From assembly GCA_001599915.1 (NCBI GenBank), contig BCIG01000018.1, forward strand, positions 1-64,000: a stretch of DNA of 64,000 nt. Reading direction: 5' to 3'. Every line of letters begins with the position of its first letter. Position 1 is the stretch's first letter. Positions 22,887 through 34,578 of the stretch are shown here, in pieces. The stretch is from Symbiotaphrina buchneri. Taxonomy: Eukaryota; Ascomycota; Symbiotaphrinales; Symbiotaphrinaceae. The notes beneath the pieces are model-generated. The model searched no databases and was not told the DNA's origin. It saw nothing but the letters and a program-made list of their open reading frames with translations. The translations under genes and the position numbers were made by a program.

Positions 22887-24060
22887 TTACAAAATCGCCA
22901 TAACATTCGCCGGACTCGCCACTCCACCCTCCAAATTCAGGGGCTGGCTCGTGAGAAAGAAACTCCATCTGCCCTCCTCCTTACACCTCCATGCCAACTC
23001 CTCCAAATCCCACACCTCCCCAATCGGCATGCCCCACCCACTCAAAAACACCTCATGCAGACTCACCGGCCAACCCTGGGCACTCCGATCCGGCGGCCAA
23101 GCTTCATACGCGTTCGTATCCGACGCCACGCCCGCAAAGCCACACTCCCAATGCCAGCTTGCGACCTCAGCACTGCTATCGACGCCAATAAACGCCCGTG
23201 TCTCCCGCCTCCCGAGAGCGTCCTGCTCCTCCGCCGACAGCGCGCGGTACGCCTCCGTGAAGCCCGTGCGCACCAGCAGGACATCGCCACGGCGGAACTG
23301 GACGGCCTGCTCACGCGCCACCTCTATCAGCTCATGGAGCGGGATGGGTGTGCGCGAAAACGGGTCCCAGGACCGGGCCTGTGCCCGCGCCCAGCCGGCC
23401 CAGTCGAGCAGCACGCCGCGCGTGGCGATGCCCTTGCGCGCGAGGTTGTGCACGCCGAGTGCATGGGTGCTGGTGGGGCCGGAGATGGAGGCTTGCGTGA
23501 CGCCGTTGTAGAATTGCAAAGAGGATTGGTATGGGTAGTGCCGTGGCCCGTCCCAGTGCGAGGAGATCTGCGTGTTGAGGCTGATGTGGTCGTCGTTGGC
23601 GTAGCCTTTGGGCAGAAGCGTGTGTTCCAGCGGCGCCCGCGCGGGGTTCATGGGCCGGAGGGGGACGTGGAGGGGGAGACTGGTTGGGGGTTTTAGCATG
23701 GTGGTTTCAGGCACGGGACACAGGAGTTGTGAAGGAGAGGAAGGGATGAAGAATAGGGACCGGGACTGGAGAGACGTACTTTAGAGGTATCGCGATGCCG
23801 AGTTGGATTTCTTTTGCGGCTTCTATCGTTGTTGCAGGGGTGATCAGGTTCATCGTCCCCAGCTCGTCGTCGTCACCCCACAGGCCCCATGCAGAGGCGA
23901 TAGGATCGCCCTCTCGTAAAGGTAATTCCTCGAATTTGGGCCATTCCGTCCGCGTCCCCTGCCTTCCATCGTAGGTTACAGCTTTCGAGCAAGCCTTAGC
24001 TTGAATTACCGCATCTCGAATCTCTTCATCTGGATCAACCAGCCTAGCTGGAGGCGACAT
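22887..24060 (-). CDS. cyclase-family metal hydrolase (PF04199)
   Basis: Member of the putative cyclase family, which includes kynurenine formamidase and isatin hydrolase; these open or close amide or lactam bonds with a bound metal. Exons on the minus strand: 24060-23780 and 23679-22887, 358 codons (357 aa). The metal site appears as SSHWDGPRHY near residue 135, the fungal variant of HxGTHxD. WGDDDELGTMNLI near the N-terminus and DVLLVRTGF plus WECGFAGVASDTNAYE later are typical. The 100-nt intron is rather long for this window. It shares a 590-bp promoter with a Zn2Cys6 regulator gene in which two identical-type palindromes lie, so co-regulation is likely. Confidence 0.9.
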
Positions 24061-24268
24061 GGTTGCGAAATAATCGATAAAAGGACCCCTCTTTCCTGCA
24101 AAAGGTCTGGGACCCGGCGGAGTGGATGTGGCTATCCTTGCTGATGCGGCTGTTTTAAGGCTGTTTGATCACTGCCACCCCTCCATCTTCGTGGGGCCCT
24201 CTCAACGGCGTGATTTTCCATCCATCGTCGCGAAGATTGCCACCATGCGTGACCGTTGGAGGGGCATC

Positions 24269-24283
24269 TCGGCATGAAGCCGA
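24269..24283. promoter_or_regulatory. putative Zn2Cys6 operator, copy 1
   Basis: TCGGCATGAAGCCGA: CGG at 24270-24272, seven-base spacer CATGAAG, CCG at 24280-24282, with matching T/A flanks. Same consensus as the sites at 24379 and 30486. Inverted CGG triplets are what Zn(II)2Cys6 dimers bind. Confidence 0.55.
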
Positions 24284-24378
24284 CTCGCCGAGAATTCCCG
24301 GACCAAACAGTCTCCCTCTCCACTCACGGACCCCTGTGCGGGGAATACCCAAGCAAACTTCGTTTGATCGACCTCGAG

Positions 24379-24395
24379 TTCGGCATGAATCCGAA
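24379..24395. promoter_or_regulatory. putative Zn2Cys6 operator, copy 2
   Basis: TTCGGCATGAATCCGAA: CGG at 24381-24383, spacer CATGAAT, CCG at 24391-24393, symmetric flanks of five bases per arm. It lies 111 bp from copy 1 and about 255 bp before the regulator start. Confidence 0.58.
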
Positions 24396-24650
24396 ACCAT
24401 AAAACGTCGACCCCAGTCGAGGGACTTCCGCCTTACGCGCCGTCAACAAGTCTGAGGCAGTCCCCATCGCATTCATAACGAGGCCCAGAGCCCATCTCCA
24501 CACTTTCTCCATTCTCCGCCCGTCGTGCTCCACCAGGCGCCACGCCCAAGGGAAAAAGTCTGAAATTACACTTTTCGCCAGGCGGGGCCCCGACCATTGG
24601 CACGGTCCTCTTGCCGGACTGAATCGAGACTCCACACTCCACGCCTCGGT

Positions 24651-27627
24651 ATGTCCGCCGAGCAGCATCGTGGGTCCATGGGAGGCGGAGGAGGCGCTGG
24701 AGGAGCAGGAACGACAGCCAAGCAAGCCCGGCGATATGGCGTTGCGTGCACGACGTGTCGGCAGCGGAAGGTGCGCTGTGACGGCGTGGAGCCCGTGTGT
24801 AGGAACTGTGCGAAGAGAGGTGCCGAGTGCAGTTACAAGCGGTAGGTGCTGGAGCGCCCGCGATGGACGGAGATTGCATCGGGGTACGTCGGGAGCTGAC
24901 GTTACACAAACTCTCACAGACGCGAGACGGCGCGCCGCTTGGCGTATCTGGAATGCAAGCTGGCCGAGGCGGATGAGTTCATCCAGCGGCTGGCGGCGAG
25001 CGATCCGGACGAGCGGGATAGGCTGCTGAGGGAAAGACTCAAGGACGACGCCGCGGTGCGCTCGGGTGCGGTATCGGCTGCTCGGCATGATCTTGCTGCG
25101 CAAGGTGGGTATGGATCTCCAGGGAGTACTACTCCGGCGCTGGACAAGAGGCCTTCGGTGGGGAGTAGTGGGCACAGCATGGGATCGAGTCACGAGGCCG
25201 AGACCGTCGAGGACTCGGTGCATGCGCAGGTGGGTCTGGACGAAGAGGGCAAAGTAACCTATTTCGGGCCGACCTCACGTTTCTTCCTGACGCGGATCGA
25301 AGACGAGGAAGATGACGAGGATGAAGAAGCCATCGATACGGCTGGAGGATCACCGCTGGTAAGGACCACGAGTGGCCAGAGTCATGAGAGCCAGCTGCCG
25401 CTGCGAGACAAGGATGCTAAGTTCAAACGCCCGAGCCCCGTTGCGACGTCGAGGGGAAGGAAGGGCCAGGGTCATCAAGCGGGCAAAAGAACGTATTCTT
25501 CGGGCTCGCTGCCGACGCTGAATTTCTCGCTGCAGAAATCTTGGGAGCATCTTGCGTATACAAATCTGCAGCAGGATGATATCGATCCCCAACTGTCGTC
25601 GACGCTCCTGAATATCTACTGGACCTGGCAGCATCCCTTGCATATGTGCATCTATCGGCCCTGTACGTCTCCGTCCGGCCGGAGAAGATGGTACTAAACT
25701 AACTTCTGGAGGTTTTATTCGTGACATGGCACTCGGCGGGCAATACTTCTCTTCCTTCCTCCTCAACGTCTTGTACGCACACGCTTCCCGACATATTGAC
25801 GCAGACGACGAGCGATTTCGAAGTATTGGCAAGGGCGAGCGGTTCCTAGCCAAGGCAAAAATGTTGCTAACGGCAGAGACGGAGCAGGGGCGCCCGAAAA
25901 TAGCCACTATTCAGGGGTTGTTAATCTTAGGTGGCAGGCAATGCGCGATTGGGAAGTCGTCGGAGGGTTGGCTCTACACTGGCATGGTAAAGTTGCTCTC
26001 AGTCATAAGCAGTGATGACTTTTCATTAAGCTGTGTTGTAGGCTATACGTATGATGGAAGACATTGGACTCCATCTTGACTCACGGAAGCTGGAACGTTT
26101 CGAATCTCTTGAACCTGAGGATATCGAGGTGCGACGGCGCCTATTGCTGTCTGCTTATACCTGGGATAAGTTCGTCGTTCTCCTTCATAATCCTCGACCT
26201 TATATTGACAACACGATCACCAGATCTATCAGCTTCACCCTCGGTCGACCTCCTGCTATCAGACGTATCCCATTTGGCGTAGAAACTATAGGTATGCAAC
26301 GTGCCCTGTCCGCGTCGTATCGAAGCTGAGAGAAGGGCTAGTCGACTTCTCGGATGACGACGAAGAATGGAGACCCTTCCTCGTCGGCGACAAAGAACGA
26401 ACATACCCACCCTGCAAATCTTACTCCACAAGAACCTTCTGCCATTTCTTCCTACTAGCCGTGGTAAGCCCATCCCTCTCCCCCCTCTTTCGTCGTAGCT
26501 AACCCACCCAGATCTCCAACGACATCTTCATGCTAATCTACAACTCCGCCTCCAAAGAGTCCCTCCCCGGAAAAATCTCCGCCCTCGAATCCCGACTTCA
26601 GGAATGGTACTCCGGCCTCCCATCCGTCCTCAAAATGTCCGACGCATCGCGCATGACCGTCTGCCCACCACCACACATCGTCTCCTTAAACCTCTACTAC
26701 AACACCGTCCTCACGATCCTCTACCGCCCCTTTTTCAAAGACTCCCCTTCCCCAACGGACACGCTCAGCACGCGCGCCCGCGCCGTCTGCCTCGCGTGCA
26801 CGACCAAGATCCACGATATCTTCCTGCTGTACGGGCGCGCGTTCGACTACAAGCGCATGACGTACCTGGTGTCGTACTGCATGTACACGGCGACGACCAT
26901 CAACGTGCTGGAGGTCAAGATGAGCGGCGCGGCGGCGGCGGCGGCGGTTGAGGTTGGTGGTGATGGGATGCAGGAGCAGAAGAGAGCGGAGAAGGCCGCG
27001 GAGAGATTGATGGTTTCTCTGAAGGTCCTGGAGACGGAGGCGATGCTCACGCCCGGGATTAAGAGGAGTATTGAGATTATTAAACGCCAGCTGAGGAGTT
27101 ATTCTCTGGTGTCGCCGTTTGAGAAGACGATGAAGGAGAAGGGGCTGGAGAGAGCCGGTGGGGTGCGTGAGGAGCTGACGGCGGGAGGGAAGGGCAAGGC
27201 AGCGGGGAAGCACGTCCCTAGCGCGTCGCAGGTCCCCATGGCCACGCCAGCCGCAGCGTCCAGTTCGGGCTTTACCCCCATTGAACCAGTAATGCCCGGC
27301 TACGGCTTCCCACCCACACACGCACACGACGGAGCCCTGCAACACGGCGGCGTCCATATGGGCAGCATGCAATACAACCTCCAGACAACGCCGTCGCCAC
27401 ATGAGTTGGACAGGATGGGCACGCCGGGCATGGATACGTACGGAACAACGAATTTGGAGTATGGACAGCCTGCGTCGGGAAATACAATGGGTTTTGGGGA
27501 TATGGATATCGGTATGTTGGATACCAGCGGCGGGTTTTATCCGAATTCGTTCAGTAATTGGTGGCTGAATTCGGGGGATCCGCCGGCGGGGAATATGGGG
27601 CCTGGGGGGTGGAGTGATTGGAGGTAG
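24651..27627 (+). CDS. Zn(II)2Cys6 transcription factor with fungal_trans domain
   Basis: Binuclear-zinc regulator, probably pathway-specific. Exons 24651-24841, 24920-25662, 25712-25986, 26042-26169, 26224-26291, 26336-26463 and 26512-27627 sum to 883 codons (882 aa). After a Gly-rich start the finger CTTCRQRKVRC-DGVEPVC-RNC-AKRGAEC fits CX2CX6CX6CX2CX6C. An acidic stretch (EDEEDDEDEE) and the middle regulatory domain follow, with LLNIYWTWQHPLHMCIYRP|CFIRDM, GWLYTGM|AIRMMEDIGLH and WDK|SISFTLGRPPAI restored only by splicing. The tail is Gly/Pro/Asn-rich. Start at 24651 chosen; an in-frame ATG at 24597 is also possible. It is divergent from the cyclase gene; two palindromes in its own promoter suggest autoregulation. 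Confidence 0.9.
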
Positions 27628-28105
27628 TGAAGCTCGGAAGTTGTGGTGTTTTGGGTTGGTTACTTGAGCCCTGTAGTGATGGTGGGTGCACGAATTATGA
27701 ATTGTAAACAATCAACTTGAGTGGGTATACCTTAAAGTTGAACGAGGGCCTCTGGGTACAAATCCTCAACAGCTGCTAGTCTTTACTGAGCGCGATCTTG
27801 TAGCAAGAGTAGACATCAGGCTTAGGTCGAGACGGGGGATCGTAGCTCAGGAGTATAAAGTCTGGTATCTGAGCACAGCTTCAGCGGCACATATGCCACC
27901 GAATTATATATCAAGCACAGCGAACGGATTCTCGACATGGGTGATATTCGAACCTGAGAAATGCTCGGCAGCCCTGCAATAGCTACCTTAGACTGCGCCT
28001 GATAAACATCCAATTACACACCCTGCACTGGTCCGGCGACAGGAGATCTATCACACAAGGAGAGCCTCGCCCGCCCCAAAACCACACCCCGATCTCCATC
28101 CGCAT
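27628..28105. other. intergenic region between convergent genes
   Basis: 3' flanks of the regulator and of the MFS gene. A TAGCTCAGGAG stretch near 27843 looks like a tRNA A box, but no clover-leaf forms around it. No gene supported. Confidence 0.35.
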
Positions 28106-29827
28106 TCAGAGCACATAGCGATAATCCTGATGCTCCTCTCCAAACTCCACCGCCTCCGTGGGCACCGCACCCCGGGGCACCTTTCCAAATGCCCTATCCT
28201 TCCTTTTATTACTCCAGCCCATCGCCAAACTCAACACCGCCGACAAGAGCGCCGCCAACAACATCAACCCGCCACAAATCGCCATGCCCTTCTTATAATA
28301 CGGGCCCTGCTCACTGGGATAAATCCTGCCACTAAAAAGACTGCCTCCCTGGCCTACACAACCAAAAATTGCCAGCGCCGCGCCGCGCTTACTAGCGCTG
28401 ACTTGGTTATCGGTGACCCAGGCGAACGTCAGCGCCGTGGCGGGGAAGATCCCCAAAGCTGCGATGTAGATCATTGTATACCGCACCGCGGTGGTTTCGT
28501 ATGCGAACAGGATCATGTAGGCGATCCCGCCGAGGATGCACAGTGCGCTGATGACGGGACCACGCAGCCGCAGCCGGTCGGAGAGGAAGGCCGAGAACAG
28601 TCACATGAAGTATGCCGAGAGGTAGGGTGGTGCGCTGAGACCTTGGGCCCGGATTGAGGAGAAGCCCATGTCGTTGACGATGGTGGGGAGGAAGACGGGG
28701 AGCGAGGCGAAGGAGGTCTGCGGCAGCGTTAGTCGTGGACAGGAGGTACGAAGGGGTAGCAGGGGATGGGAATGGGAAGCTTACGTTGAGGCAGAAGATA
28801 ATCGCCGCCTGCAAGTACGCCTTATAATCCAAAAACGCTTTCAGCGCCTCCTTCAACTCAAACTGCCTCTTCTCGCCCTCCTTCTTTCCCCTCGCCTTCA
28901 CCGCCCTCAGCGCCGCGATCTTATTCTCCCTCTCATTCAGAAACGGACACTTCCCGGGCCCATCGGGTAGGCGGAAGAAGACCACCACGGCAAGGATAAT
29001 CGTCGGACTGCCCTCGATCAGGAACAGCAGCTTCCAGTCCGCGATCGCTGCTTTGGCGTGCACGATGGCGTACGCGAGTGCCGACGCAAAGCAGCTGGCC
29101 AGCGCCGAGAAGGAGATGAACAGCCCGTACCGGAGACCCATTTCGCGTCGGTGGTAGAAGAAGGAGAGATACAAAGCGACGCCCGGCGCGTAGCATGCTT
29201 CGAAGATTCCGAGGATGAAGCGGATTGCCATTAGTGAGTTGAAGCCGGAAGCGGCGGCTTGTAACATTGACATGGCGCCGAAGCCGAGCGTGGCGATGGC
29301 GACGAAGGTGCGGAGGGATTTGAAGTAGGTCCAGAGGAGGATTGTCTGGGAGGAAGGTTAGGAAGGGGGAGAAGGCGGGAGAGTGGGACGAACCCATTGG
29401 AAGCAGAGGTATGCGATGTAGTACATTTGCACCACCCAGGCGTATTCGTTGGAGTCGAGTCCTAGTGCTTTACCCATGCCTTGAAGCAAGCTTTTGTGAG
29501 TGACCATAACTGCTGGGTGGTGTTCAAGAGAACATACCTGCGGTCTCTGCATTGCCGATATTGCCTCTGTCGAGGTACGACATGAGATACACACTCCCAA
29601 GTCTGTGCACGTCAGTCGATCAGGGCCCTCAAGATATGCGCGGGAGCGGCATACAGAAGTGTCAGATTCCAGTCCAGCTTCCATAGCACCGCCTTCTCCT
29701 CCTCCGCGGTGTACGTGAAACGATCGACTTCCGCGCTCGCAGCCCCTGAACCCGTGCTGCCGAGGCCCTCGTCGAGCGCGACGACCTTCTCCGGATCGCT
29801 CTTGCTCTCCGCATCCAAGAACGCCAT
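28106..29827 (-). CDS. MFS permease, Dal5/TNA1 type, interrupted by an in-frame stop
   Basis: Organic-anion permease of the Dal5/TNA1 type. Exons on the minus strand: 29827-29655, 29602-29538, 29479-29394, 29345-28785, 28717-28106, summing to 499 codons. Family blocks are clear: LGSVYLMSYLDRGNIGNAETAG across introns, ILGIFEACYAPGVALYLSFFYHRREMGLR, and FAWVTDNQVSASKRGAALAIFG near the end. Codon 334 (28601-28603) is TGA inside a membrane segment, SAYFM-stop-LFSAFLSDRL, with normal sequence on both sides and no intron possible that keeps the frame. Unless read through or a sequencing error, the product stops at 333 aa and lacks the last membrane segments. The gene is divergent from the AtuA-CaiB fusion gene. 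Confidence 0.82.
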
Positions 29828-30789
29828 CCTGACCTTATGTCTCTACAGTTCCAGAAGATCAAAAGACCCTTTTCAGTGCGACCGCCAATATCTTCTTCCT
29901 CGTCGAAGATGACAGCAAAATAGCACAAAGACGGTGTAAGAGTCTGCGGCGTCGCACAAAGTCTATTTCGACCAGGGGAGTGCGGTCCGTCTTTAAGTGT
30001 CATCAAAGCCCTGTCCCACGCCGTGCAGTGTGCTCAGCTTATCTTTTCTTCCAGAACGCACCTGCAACGGCATCACCCGGCCTCCGAGCAGGGATGCCCT
30101 GTTGACGTTGCTCGCACTGCACTTCAGGAGCTAGCTCGCCATGAAGCCGAGCGCGGACCACATGAGCCAATTTCCGGGGTTGGGGAACGCACGAGGCGCG
30201 GCACGAGCAGCCGTCGGGTGTAACGCTCACAAAAGTGACCTGTCTGACACGAAGTGAGTACCGGTTCAAGCCCCCAGCTGCGAACTCGTAATCGCCAGGA
30301 TCCTGTGCGACGTGGCAGGCTGGCGGGAACCGGGTTTGCTGCAGCAGAGGTTCGAAGTGGTTTAGGGCTTTCGTGTTCAGGTGGCCTGGAAGCTCCACTT
30401 CCCGTTCGCCGCCCGCGAATGCCGGGCCAAGACTACCAAGACCCCATGCGGGGGTCCGGGGTCAGCATGCTTAGCGCTGAGACGTCTCGGTATCATGCCG
30501 AGAGCGCGGTCTGCGCGAAACGAACTCGCCTGCGCACCACCACTGGCAACAGTGTGGGTGGGAATGGCCGAGAATCTCCATCCCGGGTTGCGGCGAGGGA
30601 GGGGTCTGGTAGAAAAAGGTATCGCGGGGCAATGTTGATGATGTAGAAGCATCCATCTGCTAAACCGATCGTTCCGGTCGCCCGGGTCTTGCTTCGATTG
30701 TTCTTTGATTCTGAAAGTTCAACGTCGCTTGTCGTTGAACTTGGTATCTCATCATTGCTGTTCACCGTCACACATCCACCAGCGACACG
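29828..30789. other. divergent promoter, MFS and AtuA-CaiB fusion genes
   Basis: A 962-bp region between divergent starts. It carries one copy of the CGGCATGA-type palindrome at 30486-30502. No gene supported. Confidence 0.45.
30486..30502. promoter_or_regulatory. putative Zn2Cys6 operator, copy 3
   Basis: CTCGGTATCATGCCGAG; on the minus strand it reads CTCGGCATGATACCGAG, so the spacer again starts CATGA. Arms of five bases match. It lies about 290 bp before the fusion gene and 660 bp before the MFS gene. Confidence 0.55.
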
Positions 30790-33700
30790 ATGGCGCCTCC
30801 TCCGCCAGATGAATTCACGATCCTCACGCCCAATGCCATGCTGGGCTATGGCTACCGGCGGGAGCACTTCTGGTACGGAATTCAGCACTACGCGCCACGC
30901 GCCATCATCGTCGACTCCGGCTCCACAGACGGCGGGCCCTACAAGCTCGGCATGAACAAGATGACGTGCGGGCGCGACTCATATATCCGCGACCTGACGC
31001 CCATCCTGGAAGCATGCTGGCACAAGAAGATCAAGGTGTTAATCAGCAGCGTGGGCGGTGACGGGAGTAATAAACATGTCCAGGAGATGCTGCAGATTGT
31101 GGAAGAGGTCGCGCAGAAGATTGGGGCGAGCTTTAAGATTGCGACGATTAATGCCGGCCAGGATAGAAGTTTCTTGAAGAAGAGGTTGCAGGCGGGGAAA
31201 GTCGGCCCTTGTGGTCCGGTTGAGCAGCTTACGGAGCGTGCTATTGATGCGGCTGTGGATGTTGTTGCGCAGATGGGCGCTGAGCCGTATGAACAGCTAT
31301 ACTCCGTTGAATGAAGGCACTAATTGACGCTCGGTAGATTCATGGAAGCTCTCAAAGCTGATCCCGACATTATCCTAGGTGGTCGTTCTTACGATCCGGC
31401 TCCCTTCGCTGCATTCTGCATGTACCACGGTGTCATTCCCGGCATTGCCTGGCACATGGGGAAGGTCAGTCACTGCCTCCCTTTTGGTAGATTGCACTTA
31501 TCCTAACTGACGCAACTTAAAGATCATGGAATGCGGCGGCATCTGCGCCGTCCCAAAAGGCCGGTCCATGATCGCCACGATGCGTCGTGACTCCTTCGAC
31601 CTAACGCCTCTGAATCCCGCTGAACGCTGCACACCGCTCTCTGTAGCCGCGCATACACTCTACGAGAAGACACGTCCAGATCGCCTACCTGGGCCAGGCG
31701 GTGTACTCATCCTAGACGACGCGCAGTACAAGCAACTAGACGACGACCGAACCGTGCGAATCCACGGCGCAAAATTCGTGCCGACGCCTGTGTATCAGAT
31801 CAAGCTCGAAGGCGTGGAGCATCTGGGTTACCGCACCATATTCATCGGAGGGATTCGTGACCCGATTCTCATCTCCCAGATTGATGAGTTCTTGGAAGCT
31901 GTGAGACAGTATACCCGGAACCTGTTCCCTGAGCTGGACCAGTCCGAGAAATGCAGACTCATCTACCACGTCTACGGGAAGAACGCCGTCATGGGTCCTT
32001 TGGAGCCGGAACAAGGATCCGCACCACCGTACGAGATTGGCATCATGGGTGAAGTGGTGGCACCCACGCAGGAGCTCAGTCATGCTATTGCGAACAATAC
32101 GAGGACTAGTATCTTGCATATGCCGTACAAAGGGCAGCTGGCGACGACGGGCAATTTTGCAAGCCCACTGAGTCCCCATGAACAGAGCGCTGGGGCGGTC
32201 TTCAAGTTTAGCTTGTATCATCTGGTTGATCTGCAGCAAGGGGAGGAGTTGAGCTTGTTCCCGATCAGTCTGCATGAGTTCAAGAATGAGCCCCTTGAGC
32301 GAGCATGTCCGACATTGACGGCAGAGGAGGAGAAAGTCTTTGCTACCACCAGGCCAGAGCCTATAGGTGGGCCAACCACCCAGCTGCCGCCACGGAGTCC
32401 TCTACTTACAAGTCCGCAGTGCAAAAGTTCGTCCCCGACACCGAAGTCAAGATGATGGATATCGCTCGTGTAGTCCGGTCGAAGAACTCCGGGCCCTTCG
32501 AGATCACATTCGACATCATGTTCGACAACGAAAAGCACTACCGGCGGGTCAAAGCCGCCAATATCCTCGGCAATAAGGTCATCAAGAAGCTATACAACGT
32601 CGACGACAACGACATTCTCGTCAACATGTATTTTGATCCGGCGCTGGCGTGGAAGTGCACCATCAAGAGACCCTGGGCGCAGGGCAGTGTGGGTGAGAGG
32701 GATACGCTGGGCACGCAGCAGCATGCGCCGCTTTTGATGTTGAAGGTTCCAGGTAAGTCTCTCCATTTACATGGCATTGTGAGGAGTGGGACTGATGGAA
32801 TAGCTGTGAACGCGGATGGGCTCCAAAATGGGACAGCCATCAACGGTACCTCCCTCACAAACGGCATCATCTCCAAATCCGATCCAGTATATCCCATCCC
32901 GGACCGCACATCGTTCACGCCTCTAGACAGCATCACGCACATCTGGACGACCATCGGGCTCCCACGCTCTTCCCTCTCCTCCCTGAACCTAACCTCAACC
33001 GACCAACTCGGGCTCCCCTCGTCCTTCAAAATCGGGCACATCGCGCTCTCCTCCATCGCGCTAACCGGCCTCGCCGCCAGCACCATCTACGCCTGGCGTA
33101 CGGCGCTCCCAGCACCACCGCGCGTCTCCGTGGACCTCCTCCACGCCAGCATCGAATTCAAGTCCGAGCGCCTCTACATCCTCGCGGGCAAGCCCACGCC
33201 CTCGCCCTGGGGTCCCATCGGCGGCCTGCACGCCACATCCGACGGGCACGTGCGCGTACACGACAGCTTCCCGAACCACCGCTTCGGCGCCGCAAAGCTC
33301 CTCACTGGTCGCGAGGACGCCTCGCGCGTCGACCTCTCCGCGGGCGCCGCCACCTGGCGCTCGGTCGATCTCGAGACCGAAGCGTTCCGGCGCGGCATCG
33401 TCATCTCCGCGCTGCGGAGCTACGCGCAATGGGACGTGCTGCCGCAGGCTGCAGCCGTGCCGGACTTTCCCATCAACATCGTGCGCATCGGCGACGGACC
33501 CGCGGGCGAGTCGCCGCACATGCAGGGCGCGGCCGGAGCGGGAGGACTGAGAAAGGCGCTGCAGGGCGTGCGCGTGCTGGAGCTCAGCCGCGTGATTGCC
33601 GCGCCGCTGGCGGGCAAGACGCTCGCGGCGCACGGCGCGGACGTGCTGTGGGTGACGGGCCCGCACCTGCCGGACCTGCCGACGATGGACCGGGATTTTG

Positions 33701-34347
33701 CGCGCGGGAAGCGGAGCGCGCACGTGGACCTGCGGCACGAAGCCGGGCGGAAGAAACTCCATGAGCTGGTGCGTGACGCGGACGTGTTTATTCAGGGCTA
33801 TGCGCCAGGGAGCTTGGCCGCGAAGGGATTCGGCCCCGAGCAGCTGGCGAAAGAGAGGCCCGGGATTGTGTATGCCAGTATGTGCGCGTATGGCTTCGAG
33901 GGACCCTGGGCGGATAAGAAGGGTTTCGACTCGCTCGTGCAGACGTGCAGCGGCATGAACGTGTCCGAGGCGGAACATTATGGTGCTGGAGAGCCGGCGC
34001 GGCCGACGTGCTGTCAGGCGCTCGACCACGCGGGCGGGTATTTTCTGGCGCTGGGCGTCATGGCCGCGCTGTATTTAAGACTTACGCAGGGAGGCAGCTA
34101 TGAGGTCCAGGTTAGCTTGGCGGGCGCGATGAAGTATCTCAGGAGTCTGGGACAGTTTGAGGGGAAGAGCGGCTTTGAGACGAGGGATTTTGAGAGCCCC
34201 ATGGATGTCCAGGAATACCTGGAGACGAGGCCGAGTGGCTTTGGGGAGCTGAAGGCGGTGAGACATAGTGTCAGCATTGATGGGGTGGAGGTTGGCTGGG
34301 AGCATATGCCTAAGCCGTTGGGGAGTGATCCGGCCGAGTGGGCGTGA
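30790..34347 (+). CDS. AtuA - DUF4387 - CoA-transferase III triple-domain fusion protein
   Basis: Exons 30790-31286, 31338-31464, 31523-32366, 32420-32752 and 32804-34347 sum to 1115 codons (1114 aa) with one open frame. Residues about 1-489 are AtuA-like (acyclic terpene utilisation family, PF07287), with IIVDSGSTDGGPYKLG, SSVGGDGSNKHV and DIILGGRSYDPAPF. Residues about 490-600 match DUF4387 (MDIARVVRSKNSGPFE, VNMYFDPALAWKCTIKRPW). Residues about 640-1114 are a family III (CaiB/BaiF) CoA-transferase with VRVLELSRVIAAPLAGKTLAAHGADV and DRDFARGKRSAHVDL. In bacteria the first two are usually separate neighbouring genes. A joined enzyme for CoA activation and a following step is inferred. Alternatively two genes lie here, but the exon phases favour one. 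Confidence 0.85.
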
Positions 34348-34578
34348 GATTGGTCTGGTATTCCAGCTTAGAACTCGCATAATCCCTTTTTGCTTCGGCT
34401 TGCGAATATTTATAGATGACAGAAAGATAGGATAGGATCTAGCGCTTGAAATTGGATAAAGTTATTGCCACTGTGTCCACGCTCTTTCCTCCGTCTATAA
34501 CAGCAGAAACGCCTCTAAACCCAAACACACAACCTTTACCTTACTACCTCCCAAAGTCTCCCAAACTCCCCTTATCAC

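Larger units (their letters stand above)
24061..24650. other. divergent promoter, cyclase and Zn2Cys6 regulator genes
   Basis: A 590-bp region between divergent starts that holds two CGG-N7-CCG palindromes of the same sequence type (24269-24283 and 24379-24395). No gene supported. Confidence 0.5.

Noticed and set aside
26686-27711. Long minus-strand open frame
   Set aside because: Antisense shadow of the last exon of the Zn2Cys6 gene, Arg/His-rich composition.
27843-27960. tRNA gene
   Set aside because: An A-box-like TAGCTCAGGAG is present but no matching T arm or clover-leaf on either strand.
28580-28620. Intron removing the TGA in the MFS gene
   Set aside because: No donor/acceptor pair keeps frame, and residues on both sides are needed for the membrane segment.
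33061-34029. Minus-strand open frame opposite the CoA-transferase domain
   Set aside because: GC-rich antisense shadow with Arg/Gly/His bias.
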